From Candidatus Phyllobacterium onerii (GTDB lineage: Bacteria; Pseudomonadota; Alphaproteobacteria; Rhizobiales; Rhizobiaceae): a DNA stretch of 64,000 nt. Of this stretch, positions 16,849 through 26,791 are shown piece after piece (position 1 is the stretch's first letter; every line of letters begins with the position of its first letter). The position numbers were made by a program, and so were the translations under genes. Under the pieces are notes generated by a model. That model made no database searches. It saw only the letters and a list, made by a program, of their open reading frames with translations, and was not told the origin of the DNA. The stretch lies in assembly GCF_028331445.1 (NCBI RefSeq), contig NZ_JAQMHX010000001.1, forward strand, positions 1 to 64,000, given 5' to 3'.

Positions 16849-18510
16849 TCAGGGTGGTGTGACGATCATCCAGGTAAAGACGTAAGCCTGCAGCATCACC
16901 AGGATGCCTACGAGACACGCCAATACAATCGAATGCTTGAAGACGAAGCGCAGGATCGTGCCTTCGTGCCCGTACCAGTTGGTAGCCGTCGAGGCGACGA
17001 CGATGGACTGTGCGTCGATCATCTTGCCCATGACGCCGCCAGAGGAGTTGGCGGCAGCCATGAGAATGGGTGACAGGCCGAGCTGTTCCGATGTAATTTT
17101 CTGCAGATTGCCGAAGAGCACGTTCGAAGCCGTATCCGAGCCCGTCAGCGCCACGCCGAGCCAGCCAAGCAATGTCCCAAAGAACGGGTAGAGCACGCCT
17201 GTTGCCGCAAAGGCCAAGCCGAGTGTAGCGTCGATGCCCGAGAGCCGGGTAAGTGTCCCGATCGCCAGCATGGCCGAGATGGTGATGAGGGAATAGGCGC
17301 AGAGCTTGAGGGTCCGCCCATAACTGCGGATCAATTCCAGCGGCGAGTAGCCCATGATGAAGCCGGAGATTATTGCGGCAATGAGCATGCCAGAACCCGT
17401 ATAGGACAACCACGTGAAGGCAAAGACAGCCTTTTCCGGGGTCGGGGTAGCGGCAATCGGAGCAACCTTGGCTATCATATTGTTCAGGCCAGGTACCTCG
17501 AAGCTCAGCGTTGCCCATGGATTGACCATTCCCTTGAACCAGTCTGTCCCCCAGAGAAGCAGGACAGCGCAAACGATGATCCATGGTGTCAGCGAGGCCC
17601 AGACTTCAGCTCTCGTCGGCTCGCGTTTCGAGGCTTTCAATTGGGGAACCTGGCTGGCGGAATCATCGCGGATGCGCAACTTGGCGGATGTCCAGATGAC
17701 CTGCGGTTGCCAGATGCGCAGGAACCCGATGAGGCATGCCATCGAGATGAGCGATGCGCCGATATCGACGATCCATGGATTAACGAAGTTGGAGATCAAG
17801 AACTGCGGCACGGCAAAGGAAACGCCGGTCACGAGTATTGCCGGCCAGACTTCCTTCATGCCCCTGTATCCGGCAAACGCCCAGACGACCCAGAATGGCA
17901 CGATAAGCGAGAAGAACGGCAACTGGCGCCCTACCATGGCGCCGAGGAGGAAGGGGTCGATGCCGGTAACGCTCGACAGACCGGCGATGGGCGTGCCCAA
18001 CGCACCATAGGCAACGGGCGCGGTGTTGGCGATCAGGGAAAGGCCAGACGCTGCGAGCGGCGAAAATCCGAGGCCGATCAGGATCGCGGCGGTAACCGCA
18101 ACTGGTGTACCGAACCCGGAAGCACCTTCGAAGAACGCGCCGAACGAAAACGCGATGAGCAGGATCTGCAGGCGGCGGTCGCGGGTTACGCCGCCAATCG
18201 TATTCTGCAGCGTTTCGAATACGCCCCGCTCCACCGTGAGGCGATAAAGAAAAATAACGTTGAGGACGATCCAGCCGATTGGAAAGAAGCCGGTGACTAC
18301 ACCGAGCAACGATGCGCGGATCGATAATCCGGCAGGCATGGTGAAGATGAAGATCGCCACCAGATTTGCCAGAACAAGTGCAATAATTGCCGCTATGTGC
18401 ACCTTGACCTTGTTGGAGGCGATCATAGCTAACAGGGCCACGACGGGTATCGCCGCGGCCAGTGTCGAAAGAACAGCATTGTCGAAGGGATTATAGACCT
18501 GATTCCACAT
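16849..18510 (-). CDS. lldP: L-lactate permease
   Basis: The 553-residue polytopic membrane protein matches the LctP/LldP family from its first residues (MWNQVYNPFDN) to the C-terminal helix. It has 12 or more hydrophobic segments and the conserved FGAFFEGASGFGTPVA and ANSSGGVMGKMI motifs. It imports L-lactate (and glycolate) with protons. The frame extends 40 codons further, but family members begin at this WNQ-like sequence and a GGAG lies nine bases upstream of 18510. No lactate dehydrogenase gene is next to it. A GACAA/TTGTC dyad at 18723-18741 in the upstream region could be an operator. Confidence 0.93.
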   Translation of the reverse strand: MWNQVYNPFDNAVLSTLAAAIPVVALLAMIASNKVKVHIAAIIALVLANLVAIFIFTMPAGLSIRASLLGVVTGFFPIGWIVLNVIFLYRLTVERGVFETLQNTIGGVTRDRRLQILLIAFSFGAFFEGASGFGTPVAVTAAILIGLGFSPLAASGLSLIANTAPVAYGALGTPIAGLSSVTGIDPFLLGAMVGRQLPFFSLIVPFWVVWAFAGYRGMKEVWPAILVTGVSFAVPQFLISNFVNPWIVDIGASLISMACLIGFLRIWQPQVIWTSAKLRIRDDSASQVPQLKASKREPTRAEVWASLTPWIIVCAVLLLWGTDWFKGMVNPWATLSFEVPGLNNMIAKVAPIAATPTPEKAVFAFTWLSYTGSGMLIAAIISGFIMGYSPLELIRSYGRTLKLCAYSLITISAMLAIGTLTRLSGIDATLGLAFAATGVLYPFFGTLLGWLGVALTGSDTASNVLFGNLQKITSEQLGLSPILMAAANSSGGVMGKMIDAQSIVVASTATNWYGHEGTILRFVFKHSIVLACLVGILVMLQAYVFTWMIVTPP

Positions 18511-18900
18511 AGCAGCGTGCTCCACCATACTAGTATATGTGTCAGATTCTCCTATTTGTGACGCGCTGAGCGGAGAATGCAAGGGATAGTGGCGAGAAAC
18601 CTTTTGATAAGTCTCACCAAAATGAAGCAAATTTCTGGAAAGCCGCTCGTTGTTCCAAGGTCAGTCGACCCAACCTCGGCGGCAGTGTTACAGTAACGTA
18701 CTTGTTTCTTTGTATGCTGCCGGACAACGCTTGTCGGACAAAATATCCGCTGACTTCAGCGCGCGCCGCCCACATATTGCAAACTGACCCGGTGCCTAGC
18801 TGATCGCCTTTGCCTGCAGCCATGAACAATTGAAATCCAAGTTGCTCGCACTCGCCAGCCGATCAAGCAAAAATGGCCTTTTTAAAACGGGGGTACAATC
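18511..18900. other. Divergent spacer lldP / DUF1254 gene with a dyad
   Basis: No gene is seen. The spacer contains GACAA-N3-TTGTC-N1-GACAA at 18723-18741, which is two overlapping half-site arrangements and a candidate operator for one of the flanking genes. Just before the DUF1254 gene GGGGG sits seven bases ahead of the ATG and acts as its ribosome binding site. Confidence 0.45.
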
Positions 18901-20331
18901 ATGAAGGCAAAACTGTTCACACTTATCACCTGTATGATTTTGTTCAGTGCGTCGGCCGTGCCGCATAGCGCCGCCGATGCCATTACCGAGCAGGAAGCGC
19001 ACTCCATAGGCTTGGACGCCTATGTGTATTTTTATCCGTTGGTCACAATGGACGTCACTCGTAAACAGGCCACCAATATCGAAGCTGGCAAGGTGATGGG
19101 ACGTGGTCCGGCCAATCAGTTCACCAACGTGCCGGAATTCCCGACAGCCGATATGCGCGACGTCGTTCGCGTCAATTTCGACACGCTATATTCCGTTGCT
19201 TGGGTGGACATGAGCAAGGAGCCGATGATTGTTTCGGTTCCGGACACGAATGGGCGGTTTTATCTGCTGCCAATGCTCGACATGTGGTCGGACGTCTTTG
19301 CCTCACCCGGCTGGCGGACGACGGGCACCGCCAAAGCCGATTTTGCTCTCGTTCCACCAAAGTGGGAGGGCGGAGAATTGCCCGAGGGAACGCAGCGTAT
19401 AGACGCGCCGACACCCTTCGTCTGGATAATCGGGCGCACCAAGACCGACGGCCCGCCGGACTATGATGCTGTCCACAAGATACAGGCCGGCTACAAGGTA
19501 ACGCCGCTGTCGCAATGGGGCAAAACGCCGGAGCCGGTCAAAGTCACGATCGACCCGGCAGTTGACATGAAGACATCGCCGAAGGCCACTGTGGACGGAA
19601 TGTCGGCCGGTGAATTTTTCGCGCGAGCCGCAGACATCCTGAAAATCAATCCGCCCCACCTGACCGATCAGCCCATCATCGCCCAGATGAGACGGATCGG
19701 CATAGAGCCCGGTCAGAGCTTCGACATTGCCAAGCTCGATCCCGCCGTCGCCAAGGCGCTCGAAGGTGTGCCGGCGGAGGCGAGCAAACTGATGGAATGG
19801 AAGATGGCGACCTTGGCCCGGGTCGCGAACAATTGGTCGATGAATACCGACACAATGGGTGTCTACGGCAATTACTATCTGAAGCGTGCCATCGTCGCGC
19901 AGGTAGGGCTCGGCGCCAATCTTCCTGAAGACGCCATCTACCCGCTCAATCTCGGCGACGAAAAGGGCAGCCCGCTGAACGGAGCGAACAATTACACAAT
20001 TCATTTCGATAAGACGTCGCTTCCGCCAGTCAAGGCGTTCTGGTCCATTACGCTTTATGATCATCAGGGCTTCCAGGTTGCCAACGGCATCAATCGGTTC
20101 GCCGTAAGCAGTTGGATGCCGTTTGAGTACAATGCCGATGGTTCGCTTGATATCCACTTCCAGGAAAAGAGCCCTGGCAAGGATAAGGAGGCCAACTGGC
20201 TGCCTGCACCGGCGGGACCGTTCAACCTGACCATGAGGCTTTACGGGCCGGAAATGGACGCGCTGACAGGGAAATGGAATCCGCCCCCGGTGGTGATGGT
20301 TCCGGTGCTTCAACAGGTCATTGCGCAATAG
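18901..20331 (+). CDS. DUF1254/DUF1214 exported protein
   Basis: The product is 476 residues with a Sec signal peptide (about 1-27, ending AAD/A). The N-terminal DUF1254 domain (about 30-170) contains YVYFYPLVTMD, VMGRGPANQF, VRVNFDTLYSVAWVD and PDTNGRFYLLPMLDMW. The C-terminal DUF1214 domain (about 340-455) contains YTIHFDKTSLPPVKAFWSITLYD and WLPAPAGPFNLTMRLY. These periplasmic proteins are widespread and of unknown function. It has no operon partner except possibly the FUSC gene 26 bp downstream. Confidence 0.9.
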   Translation: MKAKLFTLITCMILFSASAVPHSAADAITEQEAHSIGLDAYVYFYPLVTMDVTRKQATNIEAGKVMGRGPANQFTNVPEFPTADMRDVVRVNFDTLYSVAWVDMSKEPMIVSVPDTNGRFYLLPMLDMWSDVFASPGWRTTGTAKADFALVPPKWEGGELPEGTQRIDAPTPFVWIIGRTKTDGPPDYDAVHKIQAGYKVTPLSQWGKTPEPVKVTIDPAVDMKTSPKATVDGMSAGEFFARAADILKINPPHLTDQPIIAQMRRIGIEPGQSFDIAKLDPAVAKALEGVPAEASKLMEWKMATLARVANNWSMNTDTMGVYGNYYLKRAIVAQVGLGANLPEDAIYPLNLGDEKGSPLNGANNYTIHFDKTSLPPVKAFWSITLYDHQGFQVANGINRFAVSSWMPFEYNADGSLDIHFQEKSPGKDKEANWLPAPAGPFNLTMRLYGPEMDALTGKWNPPPVVMVPVLQQVIAQ

Positions 20332-20357
20332 CGCGAAGGTTCTGCTAATAGTCTGGC

Positions 20358-21512
20358 ATGAGTTACGTCCAGCGCATTTTTCGTGATATCCCCGGTCTGT
20401 GGCCGGCACTTATTGGCGAGTTGCGCTCGATACATCATCCTGGACCGCGCATGATCGACGAGTTCGAGTGCGTGATATCGGTCTTGCTCGCCATCGTCTT
20501 TGCCCATGCACTTGGGGCTCAGAATGTCGGCTGGGCGGCGTTCAGCGGCTATATGGTCATGCGCTCGCATGTATCGCAGAGCCTGATGCGCGGAATTCTG
20601 CGTCTGGTCGGGACTGCAGCTGGCGCCGCTGTGGCGCTGCTGGTCGCACCGATGGCCGTTAAGTCACCTGCGGTCATGAGCGTCGCGCTAGCTGTATTCG
20701 GCGGCGTCACCCTCTATTTCGCACTGGTTGGCCGGCGCAGTTACGCCTGGTTGTTCACAGGGCTCACATTCTGCATGATCGTCATCGAAGGTATGAAACA
20801 TCCAACGGAGAGCGTGCTGCCCTTTGCGCAATCGCGCCTTCTTGAGATCGTCGCGGGCACCGTCGCTTGCGTTCTGGTGAGTGCCGCCTCGACATTTTTC
20901 GTTCGGCGCAGGTTGAATGTGCAAGGCGGCGAAACTGCCGTGCAGACCGCAGTACGGCATTCGTCCCTCTGGCATTCGGGCGCAGTCAGGCATTCGGTCG
21001 AGGCGGCGATCGCTCTGGCGTTCATCCCTTGGATATGGGCGTGGATGGGCATCCCATCGCTGGCGCAATCAAGTGTGACAATCATGGCGGTAATGATGAT
21101 TCCGGTGGCGAGCCTTGGCGCAGACCCGCTCAATCCAGTGACCTCCAAGCTCGCGCTTCGCTTCGTCGGCTGCAGTGCCGGCGGTCTGTTGGCGATTGCA
21201 ATCCTTTTAGGAAGTCACCACTCACCGGTGCTCATGACGCTGGCCGTATGCCTCGGCGTTCTGGTGGGGCGGCATATCGAAAACGGTAACGCGGCAACCA
21301 GCTATATCGGCACACAGTTCGTTTTGGCTTTCCTCGTGGTGCTGGTGCCGGATAGCTATTCCAATGCCGTCGTCGATCCAGGCATCGACCGATTGGCGGG
21401 AATCCTGATCGGCATTGTCATTCTTGAGCCGGTATTGATCCTGTCGCACTTTGTGCTTGGTCACGACTCCCGGAAAGTGCAACCACCGCCAACTCATGAA
21501 CCAACGGAATGA
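20358..21512 (+). CDS. FUSC family membrane protein
   Basis: This 384-residue protein has two sets of hydrophobic segments (about residues 38-160 and 205-370) with a short basic linker RRRLN between them, the layout of a small FUSC/aromatic acid exporter-type protein. The AHALGAQNVGWAAFSGYMVM and AQSSVTIMAVMMIPV segments mark the two repeats. Family members export aromatic acids or related compounds, but no substrate is established here. It follows the DUF1254 gene by 26 bp on the same strand and converges on recF. Confidence 0.82.
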   Translation: MSYVQRIFRDIPGLWPALIGELRSIHHPGPRMIDEFECVISVLLAIVFAHALGAQNVGWAAFSGYMVMRSHVSQSLMRGILRLVGTAAGAAVALLVAPMAVKSPAVMSVALAVFGGVTLYFALVGRRSYAWLFTGLTFCMIVIEGMKHPTESVLPFAQSRLLEIVAGTVACVLVSAASTFFVRRRLNVQGGETAVQTAVRHSSLWHSGAVRHSVEAAIALAFIPWIWAWMGIPSLAQSSVTIMAVMMIPVASLGADPLNPVTSKLALRFVGCSAGGLLAIAILLGSHHSPVLMTLAVCLGVLVGRHIENGNAATSYIGTQFVLAFLVVLVPDSYSNAVVDPGIDRLAGILIGIVILEPVLILSHFVLGHDSRKVQPPPTHEPTE

Positions 21513-21537
21513 TCGTATCGACCGTCTTTTGATATGC

Positions 21538-22701
21538 TCAGCCCGGTACTACCGCACCGTGCGAAACATCAAAGAACTGAGCTCGTCCTTCCAGGCTTCT
21601 GAACAGGGCCTTGTCCGTACCGGTCATGAACGCTTGGCCGCCAAGTTCTTCTATGATGTCAAATAACGCCGCCCTTCGGCCCTCATCCAGATGCGCGGCG
21701 ATCTCGTCCAGAAGAAGGATTGGCGCCATGCCAGCAAGTTCGCCCGTCAACCGCGCATGGGAAAGAATGAGGCCGATGAGCAATGCCTTCTGCTCGCCGG
21801 TCGAACAGAGTTCCGCCGGCATCGCCTTTGGCCGATGGCGGACGAGCAGATCGGAGCGATGCGGGCCATCGAGCGTGCGCCCTGCGGCACGATCACGGCT
21901 TCGTCCGTCATGCAGAGCACGCCGAAACGTCTCTTCCACATCGGTTGCCGCTTCGATACCGATACGCTGCTCGAGTTCGCCTTCGAGCAGGCAATCGGCT
22001 TTGGGGAAGGGGGTGTTATCGGGCAAGCGCTCGATCATACCATTGATCAGGCGCATGAGCTCGGCTCGCGCTGCCGCAATAGCGATGCCAAGCTCGGCCA
22101 TCGGCGTCTCGATCGCATCGAGCCAGGCATCGTTGCCGCGCTCTTCCGTAAGCAAGCGGTTACGGCTGCGCATTGCTTTCTCGTAGTCGAGGACGCGCCT
22201 GCCGTGCGCCGGGTCAATGGCGAGGACCATACGGTCAAGGAAGCGGCGGCGATCAGCGGCCGGGCCTGTGAACAACCCATCCATGGCTGGAACCAGCCAG
22301 AGTATGCGGGAGTATTCCAGGAGTTCGTCGGCGCCCGCCGCCGTTACGCCATTGATGCGGACGCGCCGAGCATTGTCGCCAGGCGCATTGCCGGCAAGCC
22401 CCGTGCCGACTTCGACGGTACCCTCGGCTGTTTCGATGGCGGCGTGAATGGCAAACCCGTCGGCTGCATTGTTGCGGGTGACATCGGTATAGGTTGCGCG
22501 GCGCAAACCCCGGCCTGGCGACAGGAACGAAATCGCCTCGAGCAAATTGGTCTTGCCCGCACCGTTCTCGCCGGTCAGCACCACATGCGAAGGCGCCAGC
22601 CGCAGCGACAGGTTTTCATAATTGCGGAAATTGGCAAGCTTCAGCCGGCTAATCGAAACGCGGGCCGGTTTGCCCGTGTCCCTATTCGGATCATCGGTCA
22701 T
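21538..22701 (-). CDS. recF: DNA replication and repair protein RecF
   Basis: The 387-residue SMC-like ATPase has the Walker A GENGAGKTN at about residue 40, the signature CSTGEQKALLIGLILSHA and a Walker B region ILLLDEIAAHLDE. RecF loads RecA at gaps with RecO and RecR (recR is also in this window). The gene lies 17 bp downstream of dnaN in the conserved dnaA-dnaN-recF order. Its length is normal for Rhizobiales. No strong ribosome binding site is visible, which fits translation coupled to dnaN. Confidence 0.95.
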   Translation of the reverse strand: MTDDPNRDTGKPARVSISRLKLANFRNYENLSLRLAPSHVVLTGENGAGKTNLLEAISFLSPGRGLRRATYTDVTRNNAADGFAIHAAIETAEGTVEVGTGLAGNAPGDNARRVRINGVTAAGADELLEYSRILWLVPAMDGLFTGPAADRRRFLDRMVLAIDPAHGRRVLDYEKAMRSRNRLLTEERGNDAWLDAIETPMAELGIAIAAARAELMRLINGMIERLPDNTPFPKADCLLEGELEQRIGIEAATDVEETFRRALHDGRSRDRAAGRTLDGPHRSDLLVRHRPKAMPAELCSTGEQKALLIGLILSHARLTGELAGMAPILLLDEIAAHLDEGRRAALFDIIEELGGQAFMTGTDKALFRSLEGRAQFFDVSHGAVVPG

Positions 22702-22718
22702 CAGCGTGCTTGGCGGTG

Positions 22719-23837
22719 CTATACCCGCATTGGCATGAGCACATAAAGCGCATTTTCGTCGCCCGTATCGCGCACCAGCGTGGGCGAACCTGCATCGGCC
22801 AGCATGAAGATCGCCTCAGATCCCGTCAACTGGGCCGTAATGTCGAGCAAATATTTGGCATTGAAGCCGATCTCGATCGGATCTGAATCATAATCCGCGG
22901 CAAGCTCGTCCGTGGCACTGCCGGAATCAGGATTGTTGACGGTGAGAGTCAACTGGCCATCAGCGATAGTCAATTTGACGGCCCGGCCGCGCTCGCTCGA
23001 AATCGTCGAGACGCGATCGACAGCCGAAGCAAAGCTTTGGCGATCGATCGTCAGCTTCTTGTCATTGCCGGAGGGAATGACGCGCTGGTAGTCAGGGAAG
23101 GTGCCGTCGATCAACTTGGAGGTGAGGACGACCGAGCCAATCGTGAAGCGGATCTTCGTCTCCGAGAGTTCGACGGTCACGACGATATCCGGATCATCGA
23201 CAAGTTTTTGCAGTTCAGCGACGGTCTTGCGCGGAATGATGATGCCGGGCATGCCTTCAGCACCCGACGGGGCTTCAAGCTCGGCACGGGCAAGGCGGTG
23301 GCCGTCAGTGGCAACTGCCCGCAACTTCAACACGCCCTCGCTCTCGATGGCATGCAAATAGATGCCGTTGAGATAATAGCGTGTCTCTTCGGTGGAAATG
23401 GCGAATTGGGTCCGGTCGATCAAGCCTTTCAGCGCGGTTGCTGGCATGCGGAATGTGTGCGTGAAAGAGCCGGCTGTAAGCTCGGGAAAATCCGATTGCG
23501 GCAGACACTGCAGGCGGAAGCTCGACCGGCCCGAGGTAACCGCCATGGAATTGCCGTCGGTATTGGTTGCAAGCAAGACTTCCGCGCCGTCAGGCAGTTT
23601 GCGGACGATATCGTAAAGAAGATGCGCCGGAACTGTTGTCGCGCCAGCCTGGTCCACCTGCGCCGCCGTCGCTTCCGTCACTTCGAGATCGAGGTCGGTG
23701 GCCTTGAGGGCGAGGCTGGCGCCATCCGCGTTCAACAGAACATTCGACAGGATCGGAATGGTGTTGCGCCGTTCGACCACTCGATGCACATGGTTGAGCG
23801 ACTTCAGAAGATTGGAACGTTCAAGAGTTACACGCAT
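22719..23837 (-). CDS. dnaN: DNA polymerase III beta subunit (sliding clamp)
   Basis: The 372-residue protein starts MRVTLERSNLLKSLNHVHRVVERRNTIP and ends in the conserved clamp terminus ENALYVLMPMRV. Its three repeated clamp domains form a ring around DNA and tether the polymerase. It lies between dnaA (175 bp upstream) and recF (17 bp downstream). The dnaA-dnaN spacer contains no recognisable gene or consensus DnaA box. Confidence 0.97.
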   Translation of the reverse strand: MRVTLERSNLLKSLNHVHRVVERRNTIPILSNVLLNADGASLALKATDLDLEVTEATAAQVDQAGATTVPAHLLYDIVRKLPDGAEVLLATNTDGNSMAVTSGRSSFRLQCLPQSDFPELTAGSFTHTFRMPATALKGLIDRTQFAISTEETRYYLNGIYLHAIESEGVLKLRAVATDGHRLARAELEAPSGAEGMPGIIIPRKTVAELQKLVDDPDIVVTVELSETKIRFTIGSVVLTSKLIDGTFPDYQRVIPSGNDKKLTIDRQSFASAVDRVSTISSERGRAVKLTIADGQLTLTVNNPDSGSATDELAADYDSDPIEIGFNAKYLLDITAQLTGSEAIFMLADAGSPTLVRDTGDENALYVLMPMRV

Positions 23838-24011
23838 GATAAACCGGTCTCGCTGACTTCAATTCCAGCCAAAGCACCGCGGGTTTGCCGCACTTTTCTG
23901 GTGAGGGAAACGCAATTTTCCCAAGGTCAGGCAAATTGGCAGATATTTACCGCAAAAAGCAAGTCTGCGGCTGGCAACAGTGTGCCATACCGCAGGCTTT
24001 CTGTTGATAAA

Positions 24012-25475
24012 CTATTGCGCTTGGTCGTTGATCAAACGCTTGAGCAACTCCAGCTCTTGCGACAATTTCTGGTCCTTGCCGACGATATCCTCGATCTTGC
24101 GGACCGCATGAAGAACCGTCGTGTGATCGCGGCCACCGAAGCGACGGCCAATTTCCGGCAACGAACGGGGTGTCAGTGTCTTGGCGAGATACATAGCGAT
24201 TTGACGGGGTTTGACGATCGTGCGCGTGCGCCGGTTCGATAGAAGGTCCTGCTTTGACACGTTGTAGTGCCGAGCAACGATCCGTTGGATCTCCTCTATG
24301 CGGATACGCTTGGCTTCGCCGCCGCGCATCAGATGGCTCAGGAGTTCATCGACGCGATCGACTGACAGATTAGGCTCGAATGTCTGCCGGAAGAGGAGCT
24401 GATTGAATGCACCTTCGAGTTCGCGGCCGCTGCCGGTGACGGACTGGGCAACGTGATCGAGAATTTCCGGCGAGATGTCGAGCGAATGGTCTTCCGTTTG
24501 AGCGGCGACAAGGCGGCGCTTCAGGATTTCGAGGCGCATCGCATAGTCCGGCGAGATCATTTCAAGCGCGACACCGCCTTGGAGCCGCGAACGCACCCGT
24601 GGATCAAGCGATTCCAATTCCGACGGCGGGCGATCCGCAGCCACGACGACCTGCTTGGCGCTGTCGAGCAGCGTATTGATCAGATGGCAGAATTCATGCT
24701 GGATCGACTTGCCCTGCAGAAACTGCATGTCGTCGATGATCAGCAGATCGATGTCGCGGAGCTGTTCCTTGAACGATAATGCGTTGTTGTCGCGGATGGC
24801 GGTTGCAAAGCGCCACATGAAATATTCGGCAGTGAGATAGACGACACGGGCACGTTCTGGACGCTTCAACGCTTCAGCGGCAATTGCCTGCAAGAGGTGT
24901 GTCTTGCCGAGACCGACAGAGGCGTGAATGAACAGCGGATTGAAGCGGACAGCACTGGCGCCTGCGTCAGCGATCGTGCGTGCAGCAGCAAGCGCAACGC
25001 GGTTGGGTGTGCCATCGACAAAAGTGTCGAATGTATAGCGCGGGTCGAGCGGCGAACCGAAGACGGAATTCTGGGCGCGGTCGACAAAATGCGTAGGCGC
25101 CTTCTTGTCCTGCGTGGTGTTGCCAACTGGAAATACGGGCTTTTCGCGGAGGAGGGCACGGCTGTCGGCGCGCACCGTGGTTTCCGTATCGCAAGCCGGG
25201 CGGGTGGCACGGCTGGCGCTGCGGAAAACGATCTCAACCTTGAGCGTCTGCTCATCTTCTTCACGCCAGAGGGCAGTGATCATGTCGCAGTAGTGATTGT
25301 TGATCCACGAACGCAGGAAGGCGGTCGGAACCGACAGGCGAACGATGCTCTTTGATGTCTCATCCAGTTTCAGGCGGCCGAACCAGCTCGAATAAACCTC
25401 GCTTCCGAGTTTCGCTTTCAGCTTGAGCTTGACGCGCTCAAAAATCAGCTCCCCCTGGCTGCTGGCCGTGTCCAT
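24012..25475 (-). CDS. dnaA: Chromosomal replication initiator protein DnaA
   Basis: The 487-residue protein has domain I (about 1-80, with [13 protein letters not shown] and WFGRLKL), a variable linker, the AAA+ domain with Walker [13 protein letters not shown] and Walker [13 protein letters not shown], and the C-terminal DNA-binding domain with the signature [13 protein letters not shown]. It unwinds the origin. The start at 25475 is chosen because GGAAGGGG stands five bases before it and family members start at this MDT-like sequence. The frame continues to an ATG at 25550 (25 more codons), which is the main alternative. A 0.9-kb non-coding region lies upstream. Confidence 0.96.
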   Translation of the reverse strand: MDTASSQGELIFERVKLKLKAKLGSEVYSSWFGRLKLDETSKSIVRLSVPTAFLRSWINNHYCDMITALWREEDEQTLKVEIVFRSASRATRPACDTETTVRADSRALLREKPVFPVGNTTQDKKAPTHFVDRAQNSVFGSPLDPRYTFDTFVDGTPNRVALAAARTIADAGASAVRFNPLFIHASVGLGKTHLLQAIAAEALKRPERARVVYLTAEYFMWRFATAIRDNNALSFKEQLRDIDLLIIDDMQFLQGKSIQHEFCHLINTLLDSAKQVVVAADRPPSELESLDPRVRSRLQGGVALEMISPDYAMRLEILKRRLVAAQTEDHSLDISPEILDHVAQSVTGSGRELEGAFNQLLFRQTFEPNLSVDRVDELLSHLMRGGEAKRIRIEEIQRIVARHYNVSKQDLLSNRRTRTIVKPRQIAMYLAKTLTPRSLPEIGRRFGGRDHTTVLHAVRKIEDIVGKDQKLSQELELLKRLINDQAQ

Positions 25476-25550
25476 TTTATCCCCTTCCATATGGAGCGGG
25501 ACCATGGCTGCCTTTGAGCCGTTCTCCATTATTCCGCTGGTCATTGTCAT

Positions 25551-26323
25551 CGCCTCATCCTGATATTGTCGTTCGGGTCACGCCCGTATTTTGCAAAATG
25601 AATTCTGGCCAACCGCCCCAGTGGTCAGCCCGAACACTCTAAAAGCTAAAGGGTAGAGGTCTCAGCGATAACGCAGTGCCGGACTGAATAAGTCTGGTCC
25701 AGAATATGTATAACTACCACGTTCGCATCCCTCTCAGTTTAGGCGCAATAAGACTCCCGCCCGGCTCTCGCCAGCGTCGTCGACTCGCTCTTGTTTTTGA
25801 AACAACTCAAATCGCAAGATTTGAATACTGACAAAATCTACCCGTCACGCAAACAATAACATCTGCGCCCGACCCTACATTTACTAAGCCTGTTAAATGG
25901 GTTTTTGCCCACCCCTTCGATGTCTGGACCTTACAAAAACCTTTGCAGGAAGGGCAAGTGCGCCCCAAGGGTTTTTTGATGAATTAAAGGTTAACGATTT
26001 TGCTTTTTTTTTAACAGTCTTTGAGACAAAGAGGAAAAATCGTTCTGATTCAAAGCCTTTTTTGGGCTGTACATTTTGTTGCAGTGCGGACTCTTGTTGG
26101 CAAAAAAAAATATTAAATTATCGCTTGACAGAGGCTGAGGCGAGAGATTCTTCGCGCCCGCTACACGCCACAACGACTACCTTCTATAAGTCGTTGAAAA
26201 CAAAGGCAAATTGATGATTGACGCTTTTTGTCCTAGTAAGTTTGTGACCGCCATATGTCATGGTTTTGATAAGCCACGATCTTTTCCTTGGGAAACGAAT
26301 TTATTCCCACAGAATCACTCAAA
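25551..26323. other. AT-rich non-coding region between dnaA and rpsT
   Basis: About 770 bp without a convincing gene. AT content is visibly higher than elsewhere, with A/T runs at 26003-26013 and 26102-26110. I found no TTATNCACA-type DnaA box here, so it is not shown to be the replication origin; in Rhizobiales oriC is often elsewhere. It probably holds the dnaA promoter and leader and the end of the rpsT transcript. A 105-codon plus-strand frame at 25897-26214 is low-complexity and judged non-coding. Confidence 0.5.
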
Positions 26324-26353
26324 ACAAAAAACCCGGCTAACTAGCAGCCGGGT
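26324..26353 (-). terminator. Rho-independent terminator of rpsT
   Basis: Read on the minus strand, ACCCGGCT (26353-26346) pairs with AGCCGGGT (26338-26331) over a 7-nt loop and is followed by TTTTTTGTTTT. It lies 28 bp after the rpsT stop codon. Confidence 0.88.
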
Positions 26354-26380
26354 CTTCATATATAAAAATGACACGTTTAA

Positions 26381-26647
26381 TCAGGCTGACATGCTCTTCA
26401 GGCGAGCCGACAGGCGGGACACCTTGCGGGAAGCGGTATTCTTGTGAAAGACACCCTTCGATGCAGCACGCATCACTTCCGGTTCAACCGCCTTGAAGGC
26501 GATGGAAGCGGCTGCCTGATCACCGCTTGCTACTGCATCTTCGAACTTGCGAAGGAAGGTGCGCACGCGGGAGCGGCGGGACTTGTTTACTTCGGTGCGG
26601 GCTTCGATCTTACGCGCCGCTTTTTTGGCCGAAGGAGTGTTGGCCAT
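26381..26647 (-). CDS. rpsT: 30S ribosomal protein S20
   Basis: This 88-residue, highly basic helical protein ([20 protein letters not shown] at the start, [35 protein letters not shown] later) is ribosomal protein S20, which binds 16S rRNA. A promoter with TTGACG, a 17-bp spacer and TATAAG lies about 90 bp upstream and a strong terminator follows, so it is a single-gene transcript. Its place upstream of dnaA is conserved in Rhizobiales. Confidence 0.97.
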   Translation of the reverse strand: MANTPSAKKAARKIEARTEVNKSRRSRVRTFLRKFEDAVASGDQAAASIAFKAVEPEVMRAASKGVFHKNTASRKVSRLSARLKSMSA

Positions 26648-26738
26648 GTTGCCTCTCTTTTCTGTCAGCTAATCGGCAGCGTTAAAGCGGCCGTCACAAA
26701 ATAATAGGGCGGCCAAGAGGCCACCGAACGTTGTCGGG

Positions 26739-26767
26739 CTTATAGATGACGTTTGCTTTTGCGTCAA
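26739..26767 (-). promoter_or_regulatory. rpsT promoter (sigma-70 type)
   Basis: On the minus strand TTGACG (26767-26762) and TATAAG (26744-26739) are separated by exactly 17 bp, close to the housekeeping sigma consensus. The leader to the rpsT start would be about 85 nt, long enough for autoregulatory structure. Confidence 0.7.
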
Positions 26768-26791
26768 CTTGGAATCTACGCGATTTTGCCC

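Noticed and set aside
25897-26214. A 105-codon frame in the AT-rich region upstream of dnaA
   Set aside because: Its composition is driven by the AT runs and it has no ribosome binding site or recognisable domain.
25551-26380. Replication origin next to dnaA
   Set aside because: No DnaA boxes were found here, and in Rhizobiales the origin is often not adjacent to dnaA.
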